Notes: a model not told the origin generated them from the sequence alone. A DNA stretch of 64,000 bases from Gerris lacustris (GCA_951217055.1 OX578281.1:66404043-66468042); one strand, 5' to 3'. Shown: positions 51,536 through 64,000, counted from the first letter of the stretch. Translations and numbers: made by a program.

Positions 51536-52742
51536 GAGTAAGTTAATGCCATTTTTATCTGGTTGAATTATTCGTTTCTTTGCCGTTATACGTAGAGACA
51601 GTCATGATCACGAAGTTGTAGGCCTTCCGAACTTGGCCTAGTCTCTGGAGCTATAAGAGAATTAAAAGTGATCGTTGTAACTTTCTATTAAAATCATTCT
51701 ATATTGTTATATTTAATTTATGATTGTACATTATGACTTAATCATTGGTTTCCATGGATATTGATGAATTAATTCATCATACGTAGATACTCCATGGATT
51801 CTTCAATGCTTTAATAATACGTATTTCATTTGGTACATCCTCATAGGTACATGTTTCGTTTACTCGCTTACGTACCATTTTGATTTCATGATTTTTTTTA
51901 ATCATATGCCACCTCTAATGCGACAACTCAAGTATTGTATACTTTCAATATAATTTCATAATCATTGTAAGATGGTTTATAAGGGTCAAGTAGAAATTAC
52001 GTGGTCCAGATTTGAGATCTTACAGATTGAAAGGATTCCTGATTATTTATTCAGTGACATGTTGTTTCTTGTCGTATTAATTTGAAGTTTTTTGAAGAAA
52101 TCAATGGTTTAAATGAGATTCTTTAATCAATTAAGTAATATGCGTTGTTTATTTTTTTTACTTTTCTCAAACATGAAGAGCATTGAGTTTTTTTTATTTT
52201 TTTTTAAGTTTAATTTTAAAGTTGTAGTTAGAAATTAAACTTCCTTATGTATGGCAATGACACCACTTAGGTGATGTACAAAATTAAATAATTTTTCAAT
52301 AAACAAAAATATTTTTGTTTTCAAAAAAGTGGCTTGTAATGTAATGGTTAATTATTTTTAACTCCTAACTTAAGGGGTGTTGGTAAAACTGTAGATATCC
52401 AGCCCTCCAGGAAAGGAGGTTAGAAAAGTGGGAGGCCTCATTCGAATATGTATATTTTCTTGACAAAGGGATATGATCTTTTAAATGTATAAATCATACA
52501 GCTACAATCTGTATAAATTTTACAAATGTACTGCTTTGACAAAGGAATATATAATAATATCTTAACTGTGTAAATGTAACAAAATTATGCAGGGAAGTGA
52601 TGCTCGACTATATAGATCACTGTAGAATAGCCGGGTTATCATGTTCCCAAACATTAATTATTTAGTTTCAGTAATTAATTATACTAAAAATACAGTTAAA
52701 GTAATGACACTTCACATAGTATCATTAAGTTTCAGTTGCAGG
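51536..52742. other. Intergenic sequence upstream of EMC1
   Basis: Mostly low-copy AT-rich DNA. An ACAAAGGGATATGATC word at about 52466 relates to the ATTCCTTTGTCC repeats. No gene seen. Confidence 0.5.
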
Positions 52743-52970
52743 CAGTGGCGTAACTATTGTCCCGCACGGGCCCCCCAGTGCCAGGGGGCCCCCAAGTCTT
52801 ACTATACGTAACAACGTCTATGTTCATAGGTGCCCCTTTAGAGGATAATAAAATTTGTCAGGGGGCCCCATTCAGTTCTGAACGGAAGATTTTTTTTTTC
52901 TCATCTTGTTTGGCAAGGGCACCCAAAGAGATCTTGCGGGAGGGCCCCCAATCCCCTAGCCACGCCACTG
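52743..52970. mobile_element. CAGTGGCGTA MITE (228 bp), hAT-like
   Basis: Ends CAGTGGCGTAAC and GCCACGCCACTG are inverted. Flanking octamers GTTGCAGG and ATTGCAGA match at 6 of 8. The subterminal GGGCCCCC clusters resemble the elements at 18680 and 20647. Confidence 0.82.
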
Positions 52971-53110
52971 ATTGCAGAGCTTGATTAATAAACCATTCAG
53001 ACAAAGGGACATTCTCACTTATATTCGAGTACAATAGGGATGATAACTCTTTATCTAAAAGCTCTTTGGACAAAGGAATATAATTTCTCCTGTGTATACA
53101 AGTCATTATA

Positions 53111-53243
53111 TTCATTAGTCTAAACAACTGTTAAATATTTTGATAGCAGCTTCATGATTGCATCAACCGACATTTCATTAGTCTAAACAACTGTTAAATA
53201 TTTTGATAGTAGCTTCATGATTGCATCAATCGACATTTCATTA
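53111..53243. repeat. 63-bp tandem duplication
   Basis: TTCATTAGTCTAAACAACTG through ATTGCATCAACCGACATT is repeated immediately with two or three substitutions. Confidence 0.85.
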
Positions 53244-53554
53244 GATTTGTGTCTTATTGAGTGAAGAAAGATTAGTGTTTTTCGTAAGGAATATCGTCTT
53301 CATTAGTATAGTTTTTTAAATACTCTAGGGGGTGTAGTCCCTCGTTCCTATCGCTGTACATGACTGCTACCAAAATCAAATTTTGTCTAAAAATATCTAA
53401 TTTTTTCTAAGGGGATCTGAGCCTACTAGTCTGAGAGATATGCATTACAATAATCAAATCTCAACAGTTAAATATGAAGCGTTAGTGGAGGCCATCACCA
53501 TCACAAAATGTTGAAAGAGTAGTCTCTCCATATAAAAATAGTTATTTACTCACC

Positions 53555-53720
53555 ATGGGAGTAAAGTAAGTGATTGCATCCTGAGTGATGAAGTTGGTTC
53601 CTGAGGCGTAGCCGAGGGAACCATAATGTTCACTCCTGAGGCGTTGCCGAGGGAGTTAATTATCATGAGGGTGCAAGTTATTTTTACTCCCGAGGTACGT
53701 CAAGATTTTACCTCCAGAAA
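53555..53720. repeat. CCTGAGGCGTAGCCGAGGGA iterons
   Basis: Two close units plus a partial third, in the orientation opposite to those at 38820, lie between ACTCACCATGGGAGTAAAGT and CCTCCAGAAAGGAG. Confidence 0.65.
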
Positions 53721-54224
53721 GGAGAAAAAAAATATGGAAAGATTTTAATTTTAAATTATTTATTTCAACCAAAAATTCATATTTTTACATTTATTTATAA
53801 AAAAAAGAAAAAAAAAAGAAAAAAAAAGTTAGATATAATATTAACAATTCTCTAAGTTTAATCACATTAAAATTAAATTATAGATAGTAATTATTTGAAT
53901 TTCAATGCTAAAATTAAATGGGAGAATCATCTGGAAGCTGAGTCGTGTATTGACAACTGATGCATTTAAATATGGATTAGTTAATCTACATTTAGAAATT
54001 ATGATTTCACTTTTAACTTGTTTGTTTCTTTTACTGATGAATCACTATGGCAACCGTTGTGGAGGTTACATAACATGTGTGAAGATGACATTATAGATTT
54101 AGACATTAAACAAAAGTTAGTTAATGAAATGTGTATTAGCACCAACCTTATTTACTTGTGGTTTATCTAGGGCAACACTGGAGGGAATCATGAGAGTTCA
54201 TGATTTCTTTATTTTTCATTACTC

Positions 54225-54340
54225 CCTGTTTAACCCGACCGGGTGCAATGAGTAACTTCCCTCCCTGTAAACTAGGGAGGAAAGTTCACTTTTTCTCCCT
54301 GCTGGAGGTTAAATATTTTACCTGGAGAGACTATTCTTTC
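54225..54340. repeat. ACTCCCTGTTTAACCC/CTAGGGAGGAAAGT inverted segment
   Basis: It shares the TTTTTCTCCCTGCTGGAGGT theme with 38030-38060 and 53700-53730. It is probably a variant of the iteron-bearing family without its GC-rich units. Confidence 0.4.
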
Positions 54341-54629
54341 AATGTATCAAATCTCACTAGAGAATTAGAAGGTAGTTGTAGAAATTGCAGCAATGATAAT
54401 CATTGTTATGAACATACACAGTGAACCTATTCCTGATCTAAATGAAACTAGTATGCTCTATCTATGATTCATTATGGGCTCAAAGTTAGTAGATTAGTAG
54501 TTCATTATTTAATTAGTTTGCGATGATAAAATAATAAAGAAAGCACTGTAATATTGTCTCTATTACACACTATTAGAATAATTATTATTCACAGGGGTAA
54601 AATTGAATATGTTTAATGAATGGAAAAAA

Positions 54630-54700
54630 AAAAAATAATAATAATAACAATTAAAAAAAAAAAAATAAATAAATAAAATAAATAAATAAAAGAAAGATCC
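54630..54700. repeat. (AAT)n / (AAAT)n low-complexity tract
   Basis: Short AAT, A-run and AAAT arrays. Confidence 0.9.
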
Positions 54701-55072
54701 CATATTAAACAAAAAGAGAAATAATTCTGGAAATAAAAATACTTTATTAATTCACCTATTTGCCTTCAGTATTACACTGTTTTACTTTTACATCTGTTGT
54801 AAAGTCTATTTACTGAACATTGTGTATTGATACCACTTGTTGCATTGCCAGGGATGCCTCAAGTTAAACTATAAGTAGCTAACTCTGAAGGTAATACAAC
54901 TTTTAATAGATCTTATCTTTGACAGTGCTATGAGATTTTTAATCCCGTTTATTCAAAAGCTATGACAGTTAAGATGAAGTTATTTAAAATAAGTTAAATA
55001 ATTTAAAGGAGCTAAAGAAACTGGATAGTGACAATTTACATAAATTTCATATTACATGATTTTTATTTGATA

Positions 55073-56610
55073 ATTGAAGCGAGCTTATTACATTAAACAA
55101 ACTATGCATAATGTCTGTGTGTGTCAAAAACGTATGATAATAACCTGAGTAAAAGTTAACCGATTCCTTTTACCAATGCTCAGGTTAAGTTCGCTGGACA
55201 GCGTTATCAGTCATAGCGTTCGCGTGCAACGCTTGCTTAAATGTAAAAATTGAAATTTGAATTGTTGGACGGAAAATTATAATACCTTCATCTAATTGAT
55301 GAGATTTTTTTTTTTTAGTAAAACCAACATTGACCCATCTAGGAAGTGATAAAGATTGCTAAATCCATTAAATCGGATCGAAATGTCTAAAAAGAGAAAA
55401 AAAGGTTTTTACCATTATCTTACGTTCTAACAAATCGATTTTAATAAAACTTAGAATACATGATCTAAAGGAACAATTCTCAACCTTTGTGTCGCGACCC
55501 AATAATGGGCCGTGGTAATTTTTTTTGGGGTCGCAAAGGAATTGGTAAATAAAAATAAATAAAATGCATGCATAAACATGAAAAAAAAAAAAATATAAGA
55601 AAATATCTTAAACATTAATTATTTTCCATTAGTCTGTAGTAGTATGACAATTGAAAGAGTAAAAATTAGCAAGAATTTGAGAGGAAGATAAAATAGCGCG
55701 GCAGTCTAGAGGTAGGCAGTTTCAAATTTGAATTCTTTCAGTTTTGTAGGATTTACTGAGTGCAGCGATACTGCGACTGCGGTGTCTATCTGTATTGACT
55801 CTAAAAATGATTTGCCAAGAAGTTGTATTCGGTGGGGAGATAGTGAGAGGCATTTTAAAAAAAGGCTGATAAAATGATAATGGTGGGCCATAGTTTATGT
55901 CTATGAGGTGGAGGGGGTCCCTCTAATTTATGCGGGTGTTTGTTTATTTAACCCCATATCCAGAAATTTGCAGATTAAATACTCATAGATTTGGTTTGTA
56001 ACTGTGTGAACCTTTCTTTTAAGTGTTTTGTTGTGTATTTGTTTTTTTGTCTAGTGTTTTGCCTAAGTGTTTAATTTCAACTTTAACTTACATTGTGTAA
56101 ATGTTAAATATCCTAATCGTATTTTGTTTTTAGTAATGAGTACTTTTGATTAGGATTTATATTGCTTATTGCGCTTCGCTTTACTTTCATTTATAACAGA
56201 ACCTTGGTCAATGTGACTCAGAACTCAGAAAACTTATTTTTACGGAAAACATAAGGTTATACTAAACCTACAAAACATAGGTTAAGCATTGGGCCGCGGA
56301 ATGATTTCAAACAAATTTATTGGGTCGCGGGTTAAAAAGGTTGAGAAACGCTGATCTAAAATACAATTGAAACAACTATGTAAAATTTTAACTAATAAAA
56401 GCATGAGTTTTTGTACAGTGGAGTGATACATTTATAATAATAGTTAAAAGTGGTTGAGATTCTTATAGGAGTGTAGTTATATAGGTTTATCTAGGAAGAT
56501 AAGGCTTGTACCAAGTACCTCCACTCTACCCCACACTCATCATGATGACTTTCATCATGATTAATAAATTCCTTAATATTCAGTATTTATTGCAATACGC
56601 TAGCTTTAAG
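55073..56610 (+). mobile_element. GAAGCGAGC-family element interrupted by an hAT MITE
   Basis: The left part 55073-55470 and right part 56362-56610 match the complete element at 46220 in order. The interruption is 55471-56353. Confidence 0.7.
55471..56353. mobile_element. hAT-like MITE with TTCTCAACC ends (883 bp)
   Basis: The right end GGTTGAGAAACGCTG and left end ATTCTCAACCTTTGTG are inverted. GTCGCGACCC/GGGTCGCGGG subterminal blocks are typical of this hAT MITE type. The target duplication is ATCTAAAG (55463-55470) and ATCTAAAA (56354-56361), 7 of 8. Confidence 0.87.
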
Positions 56611-56649
56611 GATAGAGCTATGTGATGCCCACTATTAAATTTTTCAGCA

Positions 56650-56742
56650 GTAGTGCGACTGCGGTGTCTGTCTGTATTGACACTGAAAACGACTTGCCAA
56701 GAAGTTGTATTTGGTGGGGAGATAGTGAGAGGCATTTGAAAT
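56650..56742 (+). repeat. Repeated 93-bp module (second copy of 55762-55854)
   Basis: TGCGACTGCGGTGTCTGTC, GACTTGCCAAGAAGTTGTAT and GGTGGGGAGATAGTGAGAGG also occur inside the hAT MITE at 55762-55854 at roughly 90% identity. The forward frame reads ENDLPRSCIWWGDSERH. Function unknown. Confidence 0.6.
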
Positions 56743-56759
56743 AAACAGGTCAAGTGTGT

Positions 56760-58046
56760 GCTAGTCAGCATACAGCGAGGGTCTTTGATAAAAATGTTTA
56801 TATTAATTTTATTTTACTACGTTTTTATTAGCTTGCATTCTTGTTTGTTTGTTTGTCCGGTACAAATCTGGCAATCGATTTCTAACTAACTTCCCGAATA
56901 GCTAGACATTTGAAACTTTTAGCATAGCTCAGAACACGATGACAATGAATTATTTTAATACTTTTAGCCATCTTTCAGCAGAATTTAATTGGTTTTCAGC
57001 AAATTTTGCTGTATGGAAAGTTAGTTCGGAAAAAAGTTTTTTTATTTGTTTTGCCATATCCAATATTTACGTTATCTTCATTTTGACGGGTCTCAAATTT
57101 TTGATAGATAAACATTGAATGACAGCAAAACAGGAAATATCGATTATATTATTTATCGATTATATTATTTCAAATATATCGATGGCATGCTTTAGATTTG
57201 GTGTTGGGGAGATCCGTTGTACAAAGATTTATCCTTTTATAGGTTTAAGATCAGCTCTCTGGATGGTTGTCATTTATGTGAAGTAAATAAATTCGGAACT
57301 ATTTTTTTTTTTTCACTAACATTATATATTATATAACAATAACAATTATATTATCAACATTACATACGATTCAACAGAAAATTTAAAAACGTAGTATATA
57401 AAAAGTTCTTTTTATCTTGAAATTATTCCATATTCTTTTATTATAGGGTAATATAATTAATTCAACTTTCTTCCTCTCATTATCATTTATGCTTTAATAA
57501 AATGTTCGTACATACTTTACATTCATTAATTTTATATTTTTTTTTTTTTTTTTTTCTGTTTCAGATTGGGGAAATCTTCTCATCTTTTATTTATTTTTAA
57601 CTGTTTATAATCTATTTATTAATCTATTTACTATTTTAAAGTTATTTTTAACGTTTTTAAATTTAGATTAAAATCAGTGTCATCTGTTTTTAATTAATTT
57701 AAGTTTGAAACAATTTAGTGACATTAAGTACTTGATAACTAAATACACAATTTTTTCTCTTCTCCTTTCGGGCGTCGGAGATACATTTTCGGTTTTAAAA
57801 TCATTTAAGTAAATCTAAGTCATCATTTTTGTGTCGGAATCAAGTGATGTGTTTTTTGTTTTCCCTTCTCGCCATAAAGGTTGTGTTTGTGGTATCCCAG
57901 ATAAGAGACAAGTCTTAACATCAAATGATAAGCTGCATCGCTCCGATTTGACGTCATGCTACACAATATCATCTGGGTATGAATTTATTCCTTATTTTAT
58001 TTTAATTATTTTTGGCTGATCTGCTGTCTTTAGTGCAGTTAGAGAT
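56760..58046. other. Intergenic sequence, no gene recognised
   Basis: T-rich runs at about 57301 and 57537-57556. No recognised repeat family except simple sequence. Confidence 0.5.
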
Positions 58047-58058
58047 GGTTAGACTGTA

Positions 58059-58348
58059 GTAGTAGTAGTCTAGTACTTCCTACTAGAACAGGTAGGACAA
58101 ACCACTTGTTCGAACCTTGCAATCAGGCCATCACTTAGGCCCTTTTTACACCCCGCGGTTGAGAGTTCCAGCCACTTCACACATCATACATATGTACATT
58201 GTACCGCCGAAGCGAGTATGATGTGATCAATAGTGAGCCATATAAATCAGAGCGTCACGGCGAGGAATCGAACCCCATCTCGTTCCACTCATGATTCAGT
58301 GATGGCCGAGCAGACGTGGTTTAACCCACACGGCCACGCTGGCTCCCT
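58059..58348 (-). mobile_element. tRNA-derived SINE with (TAG)n tail, copy 3
   Basis: The minus-strand head GGAGCCAGCGTGGCCGTGTG and B box GGTTCGATTCC match copies 1 and 2. The tail is a short TAG array. The exact 12-bp duplication GGTTAGACTGTA lies at 58047-58058 and 58349-58360. Confidence 0.92.
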
Positions 58349-58431
58349 GGTTAGACTGTAAGTCTAATAATGAATAATGACTGTAAAGTTAAAATAATTG
58401 TTAGTGAATTAGGTGTATACTGACTAGAGGT

Positions 58432-58861
58432 GGGCAATAACTGTTATTTGACAGTAACAGGTTATCACACACCCGTTCCCGAACAGTTACTGTTTCCTTG
58501 AATAGGTTATTTGGTTAATAGGTTTTCACCAGCCTGCTTAGACTTGATAAGCAAAAAAAAAAAGTCAAAAATTAAATACACTTTTTAGTTTATTAATTTA
58601 ATTAAATATTAGCAGCGATGATGTCCCATAGAGAGGTGGGGTATAATTATAATAAAAGTTGGTAAAGGAAAATCGGTCCAGTAGAACCGGAGATAAAACG
58701 TATGTTAGTTTCGCACACATACCCTTTTAAACACTTTAGCTTGAGGGCTATTTAGATGTTTAAAGGCTTGAAAATATATAATAACAGTGTCTAAAAACAT
58801 TAATATAACATATAAAATTATAAATATTGACAGCAGAACCGGTAACAGGTTAACTTTTTTT
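58432..58861. other. Sequence leading into the minisatellite, with a TAGAGGTGGGCAATAAC start
   Basis: TAGAGGTGGGCAATAACTG followed by CCCGTTCCCGAACAGTTACT resembles the start of a TAGGGATGGG-type hAT element such as that at 4206. No opposite end was found before the satellite. Confidence 0.4.
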
Positions 58862-61800
58862 AAACTAAATTGGTTAAGTGTTTGCCTTTTGTATGAGTAT
58901 GTCAAGTAAATTGGTAAACAGTTTGCCTTTTATATGAGTATGTTAAGTAAATTGGTTTAGAGTTTACCTTTTGTATGAGTATGTTAAGTATTGGTTAAGA
59001 GTTTGCCTTTTGTATGAGTATGTTAATGTAAATTGGTTGAGAGTTTACCTTTTGTATGAGTATGTTAAGTAAATTGGTTTAGAATTTAACTTTTTTATGA
59101 GTATGTTAAGTAAATTGGTTTAGTGTTTAACTTTCTTATGAGTATGTTAAGTAAATTGGTTTAGTGTTTAACTTTTTTATGAGTATGTTAAGTAAATTGG
59201 TTTAGTGTTTACCTTTTGTATGAGTATGTTAAGTAAATTGGTTTAGTGTTTGCCTTTTGTATGAGTATGCTAAAGTAAATTGGTTGAGAGTTTACCTTTT
59301 GTATAAGTATGTTAAGTAAATTGGTTAAGAGTTTGCCATTTGTATGAGTATGCTAAAGTAAATTGGTTGAGAGTTTACCTTTTGTAAAAGTATGTTAAGT
59401 AAATTGGTTAAGAGTTTGCCATTTGTATGAGTATGCTAAAGTAAATTGGTTGAGAGTTTACCTTTTGTATAAGTATGTTAAGTAAATTGGTTAAGAGTTT
59501 GCCATTTGTATGAGTATGCTAAAGTAAATTGGTTGAGAGTTTACCTTTTGTATGAGTATGTTAAGTAAATTGGTTAAGAGTTTGCCTTTTGTATGAGTAT
59601 GTTAAAGTAAATTGGTTGAGAGTTTACCTTTTGTATGAGTATGTTAAGTAAATTAGTTTAGTGTTTAACTTTTTTATGAGTATGTTAAGTAAATTGGTTA
59701 AGAGTTTGCCTTTTGTATGAGTATGCTAAAGTAAATTAGTTGAGAGTTTACCTTTTGTATATGTATGTTAAGTAAATTGGTTAAGAGTTTGCCTTTTTTT
59801 ATGAGTATGTTAAGTAAATTGGTTTAGTGTTTAACTTTTTTATGAGTATGTTAAGTAAATTGGTTTAGTGTTTACCTTTTTTATGAGTATATTAATTAAA
59901 TTGGTTTAGTGTTTAACTTTTTTATGAGTATATTAATTAAATTGGTTTAGTGTTTACCTTTTTTATGAGTATGTTAAGTAAATTGGTTTAGTGTTTACCT
60001 TTTTTATGAGTATGTTAAGTAAATTGGTTTAGTGTTTAACTTTTTTATGAGTATGTTAAGTAAATTGGTTTAGTGTTTAACTTTTTTATGAGTATGTTAA
60101 GTAAATTGGTTGAGAGTTTACCTTTTGTATGAGTATGTTAAGTAAATTGGTTTAGTGTTTACCTTTTTTATGAGTATGTTAAGTAAATTGGTTTAGTGTT
60201 TACCTATTTATGAGTATGTTAAGTAAATTGGTTTAGTGTTTACCTTTTTTATGAGTATGTTAAGTAAATTGGTTTAGGGTTTAACTTTTTTATGAGTATG
60301 TTAAGTAAATTGGTTGAGAATTTACCTTTTGTATGAGTATGTTAAGTATTGGTTAAGAGTTTGCCTTTTTTTATGAGTATGTTAAGTAAATTGGTTTAGT
60401 GTTTAACTTTTTTATGAGTATGTTAAGTAAATTGGTTTAGTGTTTACCTTTTTTATGAGTATATTAATTAAATTGGTTTAGTGTTTAACTTTTTTATGAG
60501 TATATTAATTAAATTGGTTTAGTGTTTACCTTTTTTATGAGTATGTTAAGTAAATTGGTTTAGTGTTTACCTTTTTTATGAGTATGTTAAGTAAATTGGT
60601 TTAGTGTTTAACTTTTTTATGAGTATGTTAAGTAAATTGGTTTAGTGTTTAACTTTTTTATGAGTATGTTAAGTAAATTGGTTGAGAGTTTACCTTTTGT
60701 ATGAGTATGTTAAGTAAATTGGTTTAGTGTTTACCTTTTTTATGAGTATGTTAAGTAAATTGGTTTAGTGTTTACCTATTTATGAGTATGTTAAGTAAAT
60801 TGGTTTAGTGTTTACCTTTTTTATGAGTATGTTAAGTAAATTGGTTTAGGGTTTAACTTTTTTATGAGTATGTTAAGTAAATTGGTTGAGAATTTACCTT
60901 TTGTATGAGTATGTTAAGTATTGGTTAAGAGTTTGCCTTTTGTATGAGTATGTTAAAGTAAATTGGTTGAGAGTTTACCTTTTGTATGAGTATGTTAAGT
61001 AAATTGGTTTAGAATTTAACTTTTTTATGAGTATGTTAAGTAAATTGGTTTAGTGTTTAACTTTTTTATGAGTATGTTAAGTAAATTGGTTTAGTGTTTA
61101 CCTTTTTTATGAGTATGTTAAGTAAATTGGTTTAGTGTTTACCTTTTGTATGAGTATGTTAAGTAAATTGGTTTAGTGTTTGCCTTTTGTATGAGTATGC
61201 TAAAGTAAATTGGTTGAGAGTTTACCTTTTGTATAAGTATGTTAAGTAAATTGGTTAAGAGTTTGCCATTTGTATGAGTATGCTAAAGTAAATTGGTTGA
61301 GAGTTTACCTTTTGTAAAAGTATGTTAAGTAAATTGGTTAAGAGTTTGCCATTTGTATGAGTATGCTAAAGTAAATTGGTTGAGAGTTTACCTTTTGTAT
61401 GAGTATGTTAAGTAAATTGGTTAAGAGTTTGCCTTTTGTATGAGTATGTTAAAGTAAATTGGTTGAGAGTTTACCTTTTGTATGAGTATGTTAAGTAAAT
61501 TGGTTTAGTGTTTAACTTTTTTATGAGTATGTTAAGTAAATTGGTTTAGTGTTTAACTTTTTTATGAGTATGTTAAGTAAATTGGTTGAGAGTTTACCTT
61601 TTGTATGAGTATGTTAAGTAAATTGGTTTAGTGTTTACCTTTTTTATGAGTATGTTAAGTAAATTGGTTTAGTGTTTACCTATTTATGAGTATGTTAAGT
61701 AAATTGGTTTAGTGTTTACCTTTTTTATGAGTATGTTAAGTAAATTGGTTTAGGGTTTAACTTTTTTATGAGTATGTTAAGTAAATTGGTTGAGAATTTA

Positions 61801-62772
61801 CCTTTTGTATAAGTATGTTAAGTATTGGTTAAGAGTTTGCCTTTTGTATGAGTATGTTAAAGTAAATTGGTTGAGAGTTTACCTTTTGTATGAGTATGTT
61901 AAGTAAATTGGTTTAGAATTTAACTTTTTTATGAGTATGTTAAGTAAATTGGTTTAGTGTTTAACTTTTTTATGAGTATGTTAAGTAAATTGGTTTAGTG
62001 TTTACCTTTTTTATGAGTATGTTAAGTAAATTGGTTTAGTGTTTACCTTTTGTATGAGTATGTTAAGTAAATTGGTTTAGTGTTTGCCTTTTGTATGAGT
62101 ATGCTAAAGTAAATTGGTTGAGAGTTTACCTTTTGTATAAGTATGTTAAGTAAATTGGTTAAGAGTTTGCCATTTGTATGAGTATGCTAAAGTAAATTGG
62201 TTGAGAGTTTACCTTTTGTATGAGTATGTTAAGTAAATTGGTTAAGAGTTTGCCTTTTGTATGAATATGTTAAAGTAAATTGGTTGAGAGTTTACCTTTT
62301 GTATGAGTATGTTAAGTAAATTAGTTTAGTGTTTAACTTTTTTATGAGTATGTTAAGTAAATTGGTTAAGAGTTTACCTTTTGTATGAGTATGTTAAGTA
62401 AATTGGTTAAGAGTTTGCCTTTTGTATGAATATGTTAAAGTAAATTGGTTGAGAGTTTACCTTTTGTATGAGTATGTTAAGTAAATTAGTTTAGTGTTTA
62501 ACTTTTGTATATGTATGTTAATTAAATTGGTTAAGAGTTTGCCTTTTTTTATGAGTATGTTAAGTAAATTGGTTTAGTGTTTAACCTTTTTATGAGTATG
62601 TTAAGTAATTTGGTTTAGTGTTTAACTTTTTTATGAGTATGTTAAGTAAATTGGTTTAGTGTTTGCCTTTTGTATGAGTATGTTAAGTAAATTGGTTTAG
62701 TGTTTGCCTTTTTTATGAGTATGTTAAGTAAATTGGTTTAGTGTTTGCCTTTTGAATGAGTATGTTAAGTAA
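58862..62772. repeat. 41-bp minisatellite, about 95 copies, with higher-order repeats
   Basis: The unit is ATTGGTTTAGTGTTTACC plus a T-run, TATGAGTATGTTAAGTAA. Three main sub-types occur: GGTTTAGTGTTTAAC, GGTTGAGAGTTTACC and GGTTAAGAGTTTGCC, with 41- or 42-bp lengths. Shared rare variants recur 572 bp apart (59791/60363, 60201/60773, 60349/60921) and about 904 bp apart (60921/61825, 60773/61677). Confidence 0.97.
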
Positions 62773-63347
62773 CTTTTGATTGCCTCATCCCCCTCAACGT
62801 ATTATAACACTCGTGCTCAACCAATTTCCCCAAATCTAATACTTATCTTTATTCGAGAGAGGAAATAGAATAAATGTTTATTTCTTCGATTCAACCTCAA
62901 GCTGCTTTTTGTAACTTTTGATAACACTTGATTCCATACTTTACTGCGAGGCTTGTTCAATAGAGGAAAGGCTCAATGGTCGTATTGGGAAAGTTTTTCC
63001 AAACTTTTATAATATCTTCGGTTGTTATTGGCATCAGATTGTTTTGATATTACTCCTTGTTTCTTTCAACAGAAAACTGCCTATTTGATTTTACGCTTCA
63101 CACCATCTGCTTCTTAAGTATAAAAATATAATCAAAGTTAAAGTTAAGCAATTAACATTTTTTTCTGTCTTATTTATTAATACTCTGTCCTTGAATGCTA
63201 TCAGAAAATTTTACTAGGATAAAAAATTCCCCTGTTAAAAGTATTTTATTAAGATACATTATTATAACTTTATAAAAATTAATATAACTTCTTTGTAACT
63301 TAAATTTTTTTATAAGAAAAATTGGCTTGAATTAAATAAAACTAGGT
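62773..63347. other. Unannotated intergenic sequence
   Basis: No gene or repeat recognised. Confidence 0.5.
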
Positions 63348-63613
63348 ACTTCTTTGGATTGTTACTCCCCTTCCCCTATGATTTTTTAGAATGTAAATGA
63401 CTTTGACTAAATTACTATTAAGATAAAGGGATGTTTAGTCCAATGTATTTTGGGACAAAGGGATGTTTAGTCCAATGTACTTTAGGACAAAGGAATATCA
63501 CACTTCTGTCTTTATAAGGAGAGTAACAGTCTAAAGAAGAACATTCCGTACACCTTCTTTGATTGTTACTCCCCTCTGTTTTATTTATAAGAGGAGTAAC
63601 AATCTGAAGAAGT
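63348..63613. mobile_element. MITE with ACTTCTTTGGATTGTTACTC ends (266 bp)
   Basis: The left end ACTTCTTTGGATTGTTACTC and right end GAGTAACAATCTGAAGAAGT are inverted. A second internal inverted pair lies at 63520-63578. It has the same family ends as 10545-10994 and shares the TTTAGTCCAATGTACTTT interior. Confidence 0.85.
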
Positions 63614-64000
63614 GCCTAAAATTAATTCACCTTAATAGTCTAGGAAAACTAAGAAAAAATACCCTTCAACCTGCGCAAAATTGCTTCACGAGCGATTGAA
63701 GTGGTTTTCAACTAAACTAACCCTGCTTTAAAACATATCCAAAATCAGACAAAATCCAATCATGGGAAAGCACCTAAAAATCAAATTCAAATTGGCGTCT
63801 GTTTTTATTAAGGGTAATGAAAGCCCAGCCATCCAATAAATGTTAGTTTATATAATTCAAACAATGTAGAAAAATAAATTTTGAGTTTGGTTATTAGTTT
63901 AAATTCATTTATTTTTCTTACAGTTACAGGCTAGTCAAAACATATATTATATTACATTGCATACATTATTAGTTAAAATTGTTTCTTTTGATTTCCAAAC
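63614..64000. other. Unannotated sequence at the window edge
   Basis: No gene or repeat recognised. Confidence 0.5.

Noticed and set aside
58862..62772. CRISPR-like array
   Set aside because: The units are contiguous with no spacers, vary gradually, and lie in a eukaryotic genome. It is a minisatellite.

Overview
This is eukaryotic DNA, AT-rich and crowded with transposable elements. It most likely comes from an arthropod, probably an insect. The evidence is a BEL/Pao LTR retrotransposon, jockey/R1-type and RTE-type LINE remains, tRNA-derived SINEs, hAT and Tc1/mariner/pogo-like non-autonomous elements, and one host gene with small exons and large TE-filled introns. The order or species cannot be fixed from the sequence.

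The only host gene I can support is EMC1, subunit 1 of the ER membrane protein complex, on the minus strand from the ATG at 51014 to the stop at 14743. I assembled 17 coding exons by hand. All junctions have GT/AG ends and matching phases, giving 2664 nt and 887 residues. It has an N-terminal signal peptide, a PQQ-like propeller region, the conserved C-terminal half (HSENWVVY, LDPRRP and ALESTCLV motifs) and one C-terminal membrane helix. Exon 8 is a 21-nt micro-exon. About 50 residues expected between exons 3 and 4 from vertebrate EMC1 were not found.

Layout: 1-14.7 kb is intergenic and consists of nested mobile elements (foldback element, jockey 3' end, hAT, TA-target MITEs, a palindromic repeat cluster). 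14.7-51.0 kb is EMC1, whose introns hold a LINE RT relic, an hAT element with an 8-bp target duplication, several foldbacks, palindromic tRNA-like repeats, two (TAG)n-tailed SINEs, an almost perfect 585-bp palindrome, and a young internally deleted BEL/Pao element with identical 200-bp LTRs. 51.0-58.9 kb is upstream intergenic sequence with a possible divergent 5' exon, hAT-like MITEs and another SINE. 58.86-62.77 kb is a roughly 95-copy, 41-bp minisatellite with higher-order structure. The last 1.2 kb is unique sequence plus one MITE.

No bacterial-style operon, CRISPR or rRNA is present. The most interesting material is structural: insertions dated by internal empty-site paralogues, palindromic tRNA-like elements, a shared CTGARGA-hairpin-GAAAC motif in three repeat families, and the trans-mobilised-looking BEL element.
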